From Fidelibacterota bacterium (lineage in GTDB: Bacteria; Pseudomonadota; Alphaproteobacteria; Rhodospirillales; Rhodospirillaceae): 40,239 bases of DNA. Position 1 is the first letter of the stretch; each line of letters begins with the position of its first letter. Shown here piece after piece: positions 16,298 through 25,425 of the stretch. The stretch lies in assembly GCA_945903705.1 (NCBI GenBank), contig CAMDOZ010000011.1:1-40239 (forward strand), given 5' to 3'. Under the pieces are notes generated by a model, which worked only from the letters and a program-made list of their open reading frames with translations, had not been told where the DNA came from and ran no database searches. Position numbers and translations under genes: made by a program.

Positions 16298-17431
16298 GTG
16301 GCCGACGCCCTCGAACAACTCTCCGTACACGCCGATTTTTTGTCTTCTATTGAGGAGATCCTCGAAGACGCGCGCAAAGGACGCATGGTCATCCTGGTCG
16401 ACGACGAGGGCCGGGAGAACGAGGGGGACCTCATCATTCCAGCACAAATGGCCACACCGGACGCGATCAACTTTATGGCCAAGTACGGACGCGGGCTCAT
16501 TTGTCTACCTATGACACGTCAGCGCTGCGAGGAGCTGCGGCTGCCGCTCATGCCGGCGCACAACCAAAGCCGCCTGGGAACGCCGTTCACCGTCAGTATC
16601 GAAGCGCGCGAGGGCGTGACGACCGGCATCTCGGCTGCCGACCGCGCGAGGACGATCGCTGTCGCGATCGACCCGCAGTCGGGGGCGGGCGACATCTCCA
16701 GCCCCGGGCATGTCTTCCCGTTGATGGCGAAGGACGGCGGCGTGTTGGTGCGTGCCGGCCACACCGAGGCGTCGGTGGACATCGCGCGGCTTGCCGGGCT
16801 CGCGCCGGCTGGGGTGCTCTGCGAAATCATGAATGACGACGGCTCCATGGCGCGCATGCCGGACCTCGTCAAATTCGCGCAACTCCATGGTCTCAAGATC
16901 GGGACCATCGCTGACCTGATCGCCTACCGCCGCAAGACGGAGCGTCTTGTAAATCTGCTTGCCGAATCTCCATTCCATTCAAAGATCGGTGGCGATTGGA
17001 CGCTGAAGATCTATGCGGACTCCGTCTCCGAGGCCGAACATCCCGTGCTCGTAAAAGGCAGCCTCGCCGGCAGCGCGCCGGTCATGGTGCGCATGCATCA
17101 TCTCAACCTTCTTCCCGACGTTCTTGGTGACGCCGACTCAGTTCGCACGGGCGAACTTCAGACCGCGATGCAGATGGTCGCCGATCACGGCCGCGGCGTC
17201 ATCGTGTTCTTCCGCGATCCGATTTCGGGTGGGCTCTCTGAACGGATCCGCGCCAAGGCGCGCGGTGAACAATCCACTAAGCGCCTGGTGGACTACGGCG
17301 TCGGCGCGCAGATTCTCACCGACCTTGGCGTTCGCGACATGATCCTGCTCACCAATACGTCAAAGATCGTGATTGGCCTCGAAGGGTATGGCCTGCGCAT
17401 TGTCGAGCAGCGCGGGATCAAGGTGAAATAA
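16298..17431 (+). CDS. ribB: 3,4-dihydroxy-2-butanone-4-phosphate synthase with a degenerate GTP cyclohydrolase II-like domain
   Basis: The N-terminal half (about 1-215) is an intact RibB domain that makes the four-carbon precursor of lumazine from ribulose-5-phosphate: [43 protein letters not shown]. The C-terminal half has the outline of GTP cyclohydrolase II but lacks its catalytic site. The normal zinc-cysteine stretch (C-x10-C-x-C) is replaced by [19 protein letters not shown] (residues 267-285), with no cysteine, and the QEGRGIGL-type arginine motif is missing. RibA function must therefore come from another gene. Similar RibB fusions are known in alphaproteobacteria. The start is GTG at 16298. 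It lies 11 bp after ribE and ends 2 bp before ribH. Confidence 0.93.
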   Translation: MADALEQLSVHADFLSSIEEILEDARKGRMVILVDDEGRENEGDLIIPAQMATPDAINFMAKYGRGLICLPMTRQRCEELRLPLMPAHNQSRLGTPFTVSIEAREGVTTGISAADRARTIAVAIDPQSGAGDISSPGHVFPLMAKDGGVLVRAGHTEASVDIARLAGLAPAGVLCEIMNDDGSMARMPDLVKFAQLHGLKIGTIADLIAYRRKTERLVNLLAESPFHSKIGGDWTLKIYADSVSEAEHPVLVKGSLAGSAPVMVRMHHLNLLPDVLGDADSVRTGELQTAMQMVADHGRGVIVFFRDPISGGLSERIRAKARGEQSTKRLVDYGVGAQILTDLGVRDMILLTNTSKIVIGLEGYGLRIVEQRGIKVK

Positions 17432-17433
17432 CG

Positions 17434-17886
17434 ATGGCCGCGCCGCACATCCTCATCATCGAAGCGCGTTTCTACGACGAGAACGCGGACCTCCTGCTCG
17501 CCGGAACCAAGGCGGAGCTTGAAAAAGCCAAGGCAAAGATCGATGTGATCACCGTTCCTGGCATCCTCGAGTTACCGTCGGCGCTCGCTTATGCGTTTGG
17601 CAAAGCGAGAACCGGTTCCCGGCGGCCGCGTTACACGGGCGCCGTCATCCTTGGATGCGCCGTCAAAGGCGAGACGGATCACTATGAACACGTGTGCCGG
17701 GAAGCCATGAGCGGCATTCAGAGAATCGCGCTCGATCTCAAGATTCCTGTCGGCAACGGACTTCTGACATGTCCGACGTGGGAGCTTGCGCAAAACCGCG
17801 CCAACCCCGGCGAAGGCGACGCAGGAGGGCGCGCGGCGCGCGCTTGCCTACGCCTTGTTGAGCTAAAGCACCGCTTCGGGCTATAA
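17434..17886 (+). CDS. ribH: 6,7-dimethyl-8-ribityllumazine synthase
   Basis: RibH condenses the pyrimidine from RibD with the butanone phosphate from RibB to give lumazine. The 150-residue protein has the expected ARFYDEN start, VPGILELPSAL, the conserved CAVKGETDHYEHV with the catalytic histidine, and the GNGLLT segment. Two oddities: a basic stretch of about seven extra residues (KARTGSRRPRYTG) between GILELP and the GET motif, and CPTW where most homologues have VEN after GLLT. Neither removes a known catalytic residue. The ATG is 2 bp after the ribB stop, so coupling is likely. Confidence 0.94.
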   Translation: MAAPHILIIEARFYDENADLLLAGTKAELEKAKAKIDVITVPGILELPSALAYAFGKARTGSRRPRYTGAVILGCAVKGETDHYEHVCREAMSGIQRIALDLKIPVGNGLLTCPTWELAQNRANPGEGDAGGRAARACLRLVELKHRFGL

Positions 17887-17935
17887 GCGCACGCGCGAGA
17901 CCGCGTGCTCGCAACTTTCTCTACTGATTAAGGCA

Positions 17936-18481
17936 ATGAATTTGATGTCAGCGAACGCTGATACGCCGGAACGTGCTCCTTACGACCAGCAGGGCCGCAG
18001 TGCGGGCCGGCTGGCCGCCGTGCAGGCGTTGTATCAGATCGATGTGACGCAGGATCCGCCGGACCGGATCATCAAGGACTTTCTCATCGGCAAGGTCGGC
18101 GGCCTCGCGGTCGCCGAGAACAAGGAGACCGAGCAGGAGTCCATTGTCGCGCTCGCCGAGCTCGATAGCGAACTTTTCATCAATCTCGTGCGAGCGGTCG
18201 AGACCCGCGGAGCCGAGATCGACGACATGATCAAAGGATCCGTGTCGGCCGACTGGCCCTGGGACCGCCTCGAGATCACGTTGCGCGCAATCCTGAGGGC
18301 AGGGGTCGCGGAACTTCTGACACGCACCGACATCCCCGCGAACGCGACCATCGCCGAATTCGTCGACGTGGCGCAGGCGTTTTACGCTGGCCCGGAATCG
18401 GGTTTGACGAATGCCGTCCTCGACCGGATTGCTCGCGCGCTTGGCCGCACAAGCGGCGTGCGCGTCAGAGCCGGCAAGTAA
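17936..18481 (+). CDS. nusB: transcription antitermination protein NusB
   Basis: NusB with NusE (S10) binds boxA RNA and promotes rRNA antitermination. The 181-residue protein has the helical NusB core: SAGRLAAVQALYQID, a middle segment ending in DWPWDRLEITLRAILRAG, and a C-terminal AEFVDVAQAFYAGPESGLTNAVLDRIARAL. An N-terminal extension of about 20 residues is usual in alphaproteobacteria. The stop overlaps the thiL ATG by one base. The ribH-nusB-thiL order is widely conserved. Confidence 0.96.
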   Translation: MNLMSANADTPERAPYDQQGRSAGRLAAVQALYQIDVTQDPPDRIIKDFLIGKVGGLAVAENKETEQESIVALAELDSELFINLVRAVETRGAEIDDMIKGSVSADWPWDRLEITLRAILRAGVAELLTRTDIPANATIAEFVDVAQAFYAGPESGLTNAVLDRIARALGRTSGVRVRAGK

Positions 18482-19476
18482 TGGGCCCTCGCAGAAACGA
18501 ATTCGACATGATCGAGGCGCTGTTCGCGCCTCTCTCCAAAAATGCACCCGGCGCCTTCGGCCTGAAGGACGACGCGGCGCGGCTGATCTCGAGCCCAGGC
18601 CATGATGTGATCATGACCGTCGATACCGTTATCGCCGGCGTTCACTTTCGCACCGACGACCCGCCCGGCCTGGTCGCCAAGAAAGCGCTGCGGGTCAATC
18701 TTTCGGACCTGGCGGCCAAAGGCGCACGACCGCTCGGGTTCCTTCAAGCCCTCAGTCTCAACGATGCGATCACCGACGACTATCTGCGCGGCTACGCCGA
18801 GGGGCTTGGGGCCGACGTTACGACTTACGCGGCGCCGCTCTTCGGTGGAGATACGACCTCGGGTCCGGGCCCGCTCGCTATCAGCATTACCGCTTACGGC
18901 GAAGTGCCTCACGGCCAGATGATCCTGCGGAGCGGGGCTCGCGTGGGTGATGTCGTCTGCGTAACGGGCACCGTCGGCGACGGCGCCCTCGGGCTCATAG
19001 CGCTATTAGGCAGCTTGCGGCTTTCCGGCCCGCATATCGCGGCGCTCGTGGCGCGCTATCAGTTGCCCGAGCCGCGTCTTGTGGCGGGTCAAGCGCTGCG
19101 CGGACACGCAACGGCCTGTCTCGACATTTCCGACGGCCTGGTGGCGGATGTCGGCCACATCTGCAAGACATCCAAAGTGGCGGCCATTCTCGAACGGGAT
19201 TCGATCCCGCTGTCGGTGGCGGCGCGCGCTGCTGTTACGCAAGATCCCGGCTCATGGGCCGCGATTCTTGGCGGCGGGGACGATTACGAACTCGCCTTCA
19301 CGCTTCCGCAGAGTGAAGTCGCCACAATCGGCCGCCTTGCAGAAACCGCGGGGATTCCGCTCACAGTCATCGGTCGCATTGTCGGGCCCGAAAATGGTAA
19401 AGTGGGGACAGTGACTGTCCTAGACGGAAGCGGACAGCCGATCGCGGTGCCGGTGCCGGGCTATCAACATCGGTAA
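18481..19476 (+). CDS. thiL: thiamine-monophosphate kinase
   Basis: ThiL phosphorylates thiamine monophosphate to thiamine diphosphate with ATP, the last step of cofactor synthesis. The 331-residue protein shows the PurM/ThiL fold motifs: LKDDAARL near the start, the VDTVIAGVHF segment, NLSDLAAKGARPLGFLQAL, LFGGDTTSGPG with metal-binding aspartate, VTGTVGDGALGL, and CLDISDGLVADVGHI, GGGDDYELAFT in the C-terminal half. Length is normal. It is coupled to nusB by a one-base overlap. Confidence 0.96.
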   Translation: MGPRRNEFDMIEALFAPLSKNAPGAFGLKDDAARLISSPGHDVIMTVDTVIAGVHFRTDDPPGLVAKKALRVNLSDLAAKGARPLGFLQALSLNDAITDDYLRGYAEGLGADVTTYAAPLFGGDTTSGPGPLAISITAYGEVPHGQMILRSGARVGDVVCVTGTVGDGALGLIALLGSLRLSGPHIAALVARYQLPEPRLVAGQALRGHATACLDISDGLVADVGHICKTSKVAAILERDSIPLSVAARAAVTQDPGSWAAILGGGDDYELAFTLPQSEVATIGRLAETAGIPLTVIGRIVGPENGKVGTVTVLDGSGQPIAVPVPGYQHR

Positions 19477-19522
19477 CGCTTGTCCGGCAAAGGACATGCG
19501 CGATGAGGGGGCGGGATAATCG

Positions 19523-20032
19523 ATGAAGCGGGCTATCGTCATCATACTTGTGATCCTGCTGGTCGCCGGCGGCGGCGCGGGCGGACTTATGATGATGGGC
19601 GTCATCCCGAACCCCTTCAATCCGACGCCGGTGGGTCCGGCCCTGACCGGTGCTGAAAAAGCCGCCGCTGAACTGGCCGCACGGAAGTTCAAGCCGCCCG
19701 CGGCCGCCTTGGAGCTGATCAAGGTCGACGACATGATCGTTCCGGTGATCATGGAGGGCCGCGTGACGCGGCGGGTGTTCATCATTGCCCGCCTCCAGGT
19801 GAAGTCGGCGGTCGATGTTAAGGAGGTCGAGAGCAAGGTCCGCGTCTACCAGGATGCCGCCCTGAGCGACCTCGTTCCGTTTTTCCAGAAGTACTATGTG
19901 GACAACGCCTCGGTGGACGCCGAAATCGTGAAAACGCGGCTGACCGCCAGCGCCAAGAAGGTCTACGGCGACTTGGTCCTGGACGTCCTTTTGATCAATG
20001 TCTTCGAACAGGCCAGCCCGGGAAGCCGCTGA
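19523..20032 (+). CDS. single-pass membrane protein, FliL-like
   Basis: The 169-residue protein has one N-terminal membrane helix (AIVIILVILLVAGGGAGGLMMM) and a periplasmic domain. The pattern DDMIVPVIMEGRVTRRVFIIARLQV, then a helical segment, then YGDLVLDVLLINVFEQ resembles FliL, the flagellar basal-body protein that supports the stator. The match is by strand/helix pattern, not by a diagnostic motif. It is 46 bp downstream of thiL and could be the last gene of that operon. A MotB-like gene lies at 7631-8644, but no other flagellar gene is close. Confidence 0.6.
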   Translation: MKRAIVIILVILLVAGGGAGGLMMMGVIPNPFNPTPVGPALTGAEKAAAELAARKFKPPAAALELIKVDDMIVPVIMEGRVTRRVFIIARLQVKSAVDVKEVESKVRVYQDAALSDLVPFFQKYYVDNASVDAEIVKTRLTASAKKVYGDLVLDVLLINVFEQASPGSR

Positions 20033-20220
20033 CCCGGAACCGGGCGGATTTCATGCGAAAAAACCCGCCGCGCCAGCCTGTTGCGCCCGCCGGGGTGTTC
20101 TGGCACTCTCCCGCCGCGCGCTGGGGGGATGGGCGCCAAAAGTCATATAAGTAATTGAATACCCACGGATTTTAGGCCGCCGCGAGACGGCCCAATCAAG
20201 CGAATCAAGACGGAGTGAAC

Positions 20221-22314
20221 ATGACACCAGGCTCTTTGGAAATCCTCGTGATCGCATGCGGATTGCTGGCGGTGCTGTACGGCATCTTCGGCATCACGCG
20301 TGTGCTGGCGAAGCCCGCCGGAAACGAGACCATGCAGAAGATCGCAGCGGCCATCCAGGAAGGCGCCGCCGCCTATCTTAACCGCCAATACCTCACCATC
20401 GGCATCGTCGGCGTCATCGTCGCCATCGTGCTCGCGGTGACCCTCGGCACGATCGCGGCCGGCGGTTTTGTCCTCGGCGCGGTGCTTTCGGGTTTCGCGG
20501 GTTATGTGGGCATGAACGTCTCGGTGCGCGCGAACGTGCGCACGGCGGCGGCTGCCGCGGCCGGCGGCGGTCTAAAGGGCGCGCACGCGGTTGCGTTCCA
20601 AGCCGGTGCGATCACCGGACTTCTGGTGGTCGGTCTCGGCCTGCTCGGCGTCGCGGGCTACTACTTTGCCCTGTCGAGCCCGGAAGAAGGCGTCTCCCGT
20701 GAAGTGATCGAAGGCCTCGTCGCCCTCAGCTTCGGCGCGTCGCTCATCTCCATCTTCGCCCGTCTCGGCGGTGGCATCTTCACTAAGGGAGCCGACGTCG
20801 GCGCCGACCTCGTCGGCAAGGTCGAAGCCGGTATTCCCGAGGATGATCCCCGTAACCCGGCCGTGATCGCGGACAACGTCGGCGACAACGTCGGCGACTG
20901 CGCCGGTATGGCGGCGGACCTGTTCGAAACCTACGCGGTGACGATCGTCGCGACCATGCTGCTGGGCTCGATCTTCTTCACAGGCGACGACAGCGCCCGT
21001 GCGATGATGTACCCGCTGGTCGTTGGCGCTGTTTGCATTATCGCCTCCATCATCGGCACCTTCTTCTCGGGCATCGGCTCGAGCGGCAAGATCATGGCCG
21101 CCCTGTACCGAGGTTTCATCGTGACGGCGGTTATCTCCGCGATCCTGATCGTGGGCATCACTAACTATCTGTACGCCGATGGCCTCGCGACCTCGGCCGG
21201 CGTCTTGATCACGTCGCAAGACTTGATCACCTGCGCGTTCGTGGGTCTGGTGGTGACCGGTCTCATCATCTGGATCACCGAGTACTACACCGGCACAGGC
21301 TTCCGTCCGGTTCGCTCGGTTGCCGCGTCTTCGACCACTGGCCACGGTACCAACATCATCCAGGGCCTCGCCATCTCCATGGAAGCGACTGCGCTGCCGG
21401 TCCTCGTGATCTCCGCCGGCATCATCGTCGCGTTCATGACGGCGGGCCTGTTCGGCCTCGCGGTCGCGGCAACGACCATGCTCGCGCTCGCCGGCATTGT
21501 CGTGGCGCTCGACGCCTACGGCCCGGTGACCGACAACGCCGGCGGTATCGCCGAGATGTCGCACCTGCCGCCTGACGTTCGTAAGGTGACCGACGCACTC
21601 GACGCGGTCGGCAACACCACGAAGGCCGTAACCAAGGGCTATGCGATCGGCTCCGCTGGTCTCGCTTCTCTGGTGCTGTTCGCGGCTTACACCGAAGACC
21701 TCACGCACTACTTCCCGGAACTCAATGTCGAGTTCCGCCTGGAAGATCCGTTCGTGGTCATCGGCCTGTTCATCGGCGGTCTGCTGCCTTACCTCTTTGG
21801 AGCTATGGGCATGCAGGCGGTCGGTCGCGCGGCCGGCGCGGTGGTGAACGAAGTTCGCCGTCAGTTCAAGGAAATCCCGGGCATCATGCAAGGCACCGGC
21901 AAGCCGGACTACGGCCGCGCCGTGGACATGCTGACCAAGGCCGCGATCAAGGAAATGATCATTCCCTCGATGCTGCCGGTTCTGTCGCCGATCGTGCTCT
22001 ACTTCATCATCGACGCGGTTGCGGGCCAGGAAAAGGCCTTCACGTCGCTCGGTGCGATGCTGCTCGGCACCATCGTCACGGGCCTGTTCGTCGCCATCTC
22101 GATGACCTCGGGCGGCGGCGCATGGGACAACGCCAAGAAGTACATCGAAGACGGCCATCACGGCGGCAAGGGCTCCGACGCCCATAAGGCTGCTGTGACG
22201 GGCGATACCGTCGGCGATCCGTACAAGGACACGGCGGGCCCGGCGGTGAACCCGATGATCAAGATCATCAACATCGTCGCTCTGCTGATGCTCGCGGCGC
22301 TGTCCTCGAACTAA
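20221..22314 (+). CDS. hppA: K+-independent membrane-bound proton-pumping pyrophosphatase
   Basis: HppA couples pyrophosphate hydrolysis to proton export through about 16 membrane helices. The 697-residue protein carries the substrate-site motifs [20 protein letters not shown] and [21 protein letters not shown], and the matching C-terminal [19 protein letters not shown]. The cation-selectivity motif reads GNTTKA, with Lys468. In this family that lysine marks the K+-independent class, whereas K+-dependent enzymes have alanine. ATG 20221 is preferred because GGAG lies just upstream; GTG 20215 would add two residues. A strong terminator follows. The 188-bp gap before it probably holds its promoter, with an AT-rich patch near 20141-20160. 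Confidence 0.97.
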   Translation: MTPGSLEILVIACGLLAVLYGIFGITRVLAKPAGNETMQKIAAAIQEGAAAYLNRQYLTIGIVGVIVAIVLAVTLGTIAAGGFVLGAVLSGFAGYVGMNVSVRANVRTAAAAAAGGGLKGAHAVAFQAGAITGLLVVGLGLLGVAGYYFALSSPEEGVSREVIEGLVALSFGASLISIFARLGGGIFTKGADVGADLVGKVEAGIPEDDPRNPAVIADNVGDNVGDCAGMAADLFETYAVTIVATMLLGSIFFTGDDSARAMMYPLVVGAVCIIASIIGTFFSGIGSSGKIMAALYRGFIVTAVISAILIVGITNYLYADGLATSAGVLITSQDLITCAFVGLVVTGLIIWITEYYTGTGFRPVRSVAASSTTGHGTNIIQGLAISMEATALPVLVISAGIIVAFMTAGLFGLAVAATTMLALAGIVVALDAYGPVTDNAGGIAEMSHLPPDVRKVTDALDAVGNTTKAVTKGYAIGSAGLASLVLFAAYTEDLTHYFPELNVEFRLEDPFVVIGLFIGGLLPYLFGAMGMQAVGRAAGAVVNEVRRQFKEIPGIMQGTGKPDYGRAVDMLTKAAIKEMIIPSMLPVLSPIVLYFIIDAVAGQEKAFTSLGAMLLGTIVTGLFVAISMTSGGGAWDNAKKYIEDGHHGGKGSDAHKAAVTGDTVGDPYKDTAGPAVNPMIKIINIVALLMLAALSSN

Positions 22315-22331
22315 GCTGGAAGCATTCCAAG

Positions 22332-22366
22332 AAACGCCCGGGCCGCAACGCCCGGGCGTTTTTCTT
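22332..22366 (+). terminator. rho-independent terminator after hppA
   Basis: aaacgcccgggc (22332-22343) pairs perfectly with gcccgggcgttt (22350-22361) across a 6-nt loop, and a run of T follows to 22363. The stem starts 17 bp after the hppA stop and precedes the TonB receptor gene. Confidence 0.93.
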
Positions 22367-22507
22367 TGCGCGATAGGGGAGACGGGCGGCCTTGAACTGG
22401 TTGCGTACACGCGCAAGACTGTTGCCTGACGAGGGGGAGATCTAGGCGCGGAGCGGTCTGCGTTCCCGGGTCACTTTGACATTGTTGCAAAATTGGGGGG
22501 AATAAGT

Positions 22508-25372
22508 ATGCCTTACTTCTTCACTGCGCCTGCGTGCACGACGGTCTCTCGGGCGTCCACTAAACGCCGCGCACTTTCGACGGTCAGTATTGCGTCCGTA
22601 GCCCTGGCGACCTCGCTCGTCGGCACGCCAGGCGCTTTTGCGCAGGCGCAGCCGGCTCAGGCGCCCGCCATAGTCGATGAAATCGTCGTCACCGGTACGC
22701 GCGTCGTGCGCGACGGATACGAAGCTCCGACGCCGCTCACCGTCCTCAACGTCGACGACATCGAAGCGGTTGCCCCGGCGAATATCGCCGAGTTCGTCAA
22801 TCAGATCCCGTCGGTCGTGGAAAGCACGACCCCGGCGGGCGGCTTGTTCTCGCTGAGCTCCGGCCAGGCCGGCATCAGCAGCGTCAACTTGCGCGGGATC
22901 GGCAATAATCGGACCCTCGTGCTCCTGGACGGCCAGCGGTCAGTGCCCTCGATCCTGAACGGCACCGTCGACGTCAATAATTTCCCGCAAGGACTCGTCC
23001 AACGCGTCGAAGTCGTCACCGGCGGCGCATCCGCCGCTTACGGTTCCGACGCCGTGTCGGGTGTTGTGAACTTCATTCTCGACCGCGAATACACCGGCGT
23101 GAAGGGCGAAGTCTCCGGCGGCCTCACGACTTACGGCGACGACCCGAATTGGAAAGTCAATCTTACGGGAGGCTTCCCATTTGCAGGCGGGAAGGGGCAC
23201 GTGCTGCTGAGCGGCGAAGCCGCGATGCGCTACGGCATCGATGGCGTGCCGCGCGAGTGGAACAACAACGGCTGCTACCAGATCAACAATCCGAGCTACA
23301 CCGCCACAAACGGCGCGCCCGAACGCTTGATCACCTGCGGCGCCGGCCTCAGCAACGCGACTCCCGGAGGGATCATCGCCTCGACGGCCCTGCGCGGTAT
23401 CGCGTTCGGCCCCGGCGGAACGCCCTACAATTTCAACTACGGCCTCACCCTCGATCCTTGGATGATCGGCGGCGAATGGAAGTCTGTGCAGGCCAACGCA
23501 GGCCAGGCGCTGCAGCCCTCCGAAGAACGCCAGGTGGTGTTCACGCGTGTCAGCTATGAACTCACCGACACGGTCGAGATCTTCGGGCTGTTCTCCTGGA
23601 ACTACACGGATTCGGAAGGCGTACCCGGCATTCAGTTCAATCAAGGCAACGTGCTGATCCGCGCGGACAACGCCTTCCTGCCGGCGGAGATTCGGGCACG
23701 GGCGACCGCGCTCGGCATCAGCCAGTTCAACCTCGGCACCATGAACGAAGATCTGCCGGACCGGTTGACCGATAACGAACGCTTCGTGACCCGGTATGTC
23801 GGCGGTATCAACGGCGCATTCGATGCCATGGACACTACGTGGACTTGGGATGCCTACTTCCAGTACGGCCACTCGCGGGCCTCGGAAAACCTTCTGGACA
23901 TCACCAACAACGCGGCCCTGGCGGCAGCGCAGGACGCAGTGTTCCACCCGACGACCGGTCAGATCGTCTGTCGCACCTCGATCGCTGCGCCCAACAACGG
24001 CTGCATCCCCATCAATCGCATGGGTCTTGGCGTAAACTCGCAGGCCGCGATCAGGTCGATCATCGGCAACCCGCAGCGCAATCAGAAATTCGTACAGCAG
24101 GTTGGGGCAATCAATCTTGCCGGCTCGCCGTTCGAGATCTGGGCCGGACCGGTGTCGCTGGCGCTTGGCGCCGAACATCGTACCGAAGAGGTCTCGGGTT
24201 TTGTTGATCCTCTCTATCAAACCGGATGGTTCGTCGGGAACTTCCTGCCGAACTTCGGCAAGTACAATGTCACCGAAGGTTATGTGGAAACCGTCGTTCC
24301 GCTTATGACCGGGCTGGACTTGAACGCGGCGGTGCGTGCGACCGACTATTCCACGTCGGGCTTCGTCGCGACCTGGAAAGGCGGCGTGACCTACGCGCCC
24401 ATTCCGGACATTCGCTTCCGCCTGACGCGTTCCCGCGACATCCGCGCGCCGAACCTCCAGGAACTATTCGCGGCCGGCACGTCGAATACCAACAACGTCA
24501 TCGACCCGTTCCGCGGCAATCAAAGCACGCAGTATCGCGGTTTCAACACGGGCAACCCGAACTTGGTCCCGGAAAAGGCCGACACACTGGGCGTCGGCGT
24601 CGTCGTGCAACCCTCCTTCATCCCGGGCTTGAGCGCCGCCGTCGACTTCTACGATATCAAGATCAAGGATGCGATTGGCACTGTCGGCGCGCAGGTCATC
24701 GTCGACCGCTGCTTCGAAGGGAACCAACAGTTCTGTTCCGCCATCACCCGCGGCCTGGATCCATCCGGCGCCAACGTGATCGAACGCATCTCCATCAGCC
24801 CGTTCAACCTTGTGCAGTCGATCCATCGCGGGGTCGATTTCGAGGTCACGTATCAGATGGCGCTGGCGGACATCGCCGCGGATTGGGAGGGCGACCTGCG
24901 CTTCCGCGCCTTTGCCACGCACTACCTCAAAGACTTCCGCAACAACGGTATCGATCCGCCGACCGAAGAAGTCGGGCAGTCACCGCGCAAACTGCACTAT
25001 CGCGGCTCGATCACCTATTCCAATGATCCCATCACCTTCACTCTGAGCGGCCGCGGACTCACCGCGGGCGTCTACGACAACTCTTTCGTCGAATGTACAA
25101 CCGGATGTCCGCGGTCGACGGTGACTAACCGTACGATCAACACCAACCATACTCCGGCGGCGTTCTATGTCGATCTTTCGATGCAGTACGGCTTCAGCAT
25201 CGGCGAGACGGAGAACGAGGTGTTCCTGAACATCCGCAACGTCGCCAACAAGGATCCCGGCTTGTATGCGCAGGGACCGGGCGGCAGCGCCTACGGTCTG
25301 CCGCAAACCGATACCGGGCTCTACGATTATCTCGGCCGCGTGTTCCGCGCCGGGGTCCGCTTCAGAATGTAG
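22508..25372 (+). CDS. TonB-dependent outer-membrane receptor
   Basis: The 954-residue protein imports a substrate across the outer membrane using TonB energy. A signal peptide ends at about GAFAQA, then a TonB box-like stretch (DEIVVTGTRV), then the plug domain with NLRGIGNNRTLVLLDGQR, VEVVTGGASAAYGSDAVSG and GVVNFILDREYTG. The C-terminal two-thirds are the 22-strand barrel, ending in LGRVFRAGVRFRM. ATG 22508 is preferred: ggggggaa stands 6-7 bp upstream, while the in-frame TTG at 22493 has no such support. Substrate is unknown. It converges with the amidase gene and is separated from it by a shared terminator. Confidence 0.93.
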   Translation: MPYFFTAPACTTVSRASTKRRALSTVSIASVALATSLVGTPGAFAQAQPAQAPAIVDEIVVTGTRVVRDGYEAPTPLTVLNVDDIEAVAPANIAEFVNQIPSVVESTTPAGGLFSLSSGQAGISSVNLRGIGNNRTLVLLDGQRSVPSILNGTVDVNNFPQGLVQRVEVVTGGASAAYGSDAVSGVVNFILDREYTGVKGEVSGGLTTYGDDPNWKVNLTGGFPFAGGKGHVLLSGEAAMRYGIDGVPREWNNNGCYQINNPSYTATNGAPERLITCGAGLSNATPGGIIASTALRGIAFGPGGTPYNFNYGLTLDPWMIGGEWKSVQANAGQALQPSEERQVVFTRVSYELTDTVEIFGLFSWNYTDSEGVPGIQFNQGNVLIRADNAFLPAEIRARATALGISQFNLGTMNEDLPDRLTDNERFVTRYVGGINGAFDAMDTTWTWDAYFQYGHSRASENLLDITNNAALAAAQDAVFHPTTGQIVCRTSIAAPNNGCIPINRMGLGVNSQAAIRSIIGNPQRNQKFVQQVGAINLAGSPFEIWAGPVSLALGAEHRTEEVSGFVDPLYQTGWFVGNFLPNFGKYNVTEGYVETVVPLMTGLDLNAAVRATDYSTSGFVATWKGGVTYAPIPDIRFRLTRSRDIRAPNLQELFAAGTSNTNNVIDPFRGNQSTQYRGFNTGNPNLVPEKADTLGVGVVVQPSFIPGLSAAVDFYDIKIKDAIGTVGAQVIVDRCFEGNQQFCSAITRGLDPSGANVIERISISPFNLVQSIHRGVDFEVTYQMALADIAADWEGDLRFRAFATHYLKDFRNNGIDPPTEEVGQSPRKLHYRGSITYSNDPITFTLSGRGLTAGVYDNSFVECTTGCPRSTVTNRTINTNHTPAAFYVDLSMQYGFSIGETENEVFLNIRNVANKDPGLYAQGPGGSAYGLPQTDTGLYDYLGRVFRAGVRFRM

Positions 25373-25391
25373 GAATCCGAGGACGAGCGGG

Positions 25392-25421
25392 AAGGGGGAG
25401 CGGAAGCTCCCCCTTTTTTTT
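25392..25421 (+). terminator. rho-independent terminator after the TonB receptor
   Basis: aagggggagc (25392-25401) pairs perfectly with gctccccctt (25406-25415) over a 4-nt loop, followed by eight T (25414-25421). It lies 19 bp after the receptor stop and just beyond the stop of the convergent amidase. On the other strand it lacks a strong T-run. Confidence 0.93.
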
Positions 25422-25425
25422 GCGC

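Noticed and set aside
17590-17635. Possible repeat-derived insert in ribH (gcaaagcgagaaccggttcccg resembles the intergenic repeat core)
   Set aside because: Similarity to the repeat core is partial and a basic loop of variable length is common here in RibH; not enough to claim an insertion.
20572-22416. 614-codon open frame antisense to hppA
   Set aside because: Composition is dominated by Arg, His, Asp and Gly as expected from an antisense reading of a hydrophobic protein; it also crosses the hppA terminator.
22476-22507. TTGACA upstream of the TonB receptor as a -35 box
   Set aside because: A -10 at correct spacing would fall right at the start codon and no good match is present.
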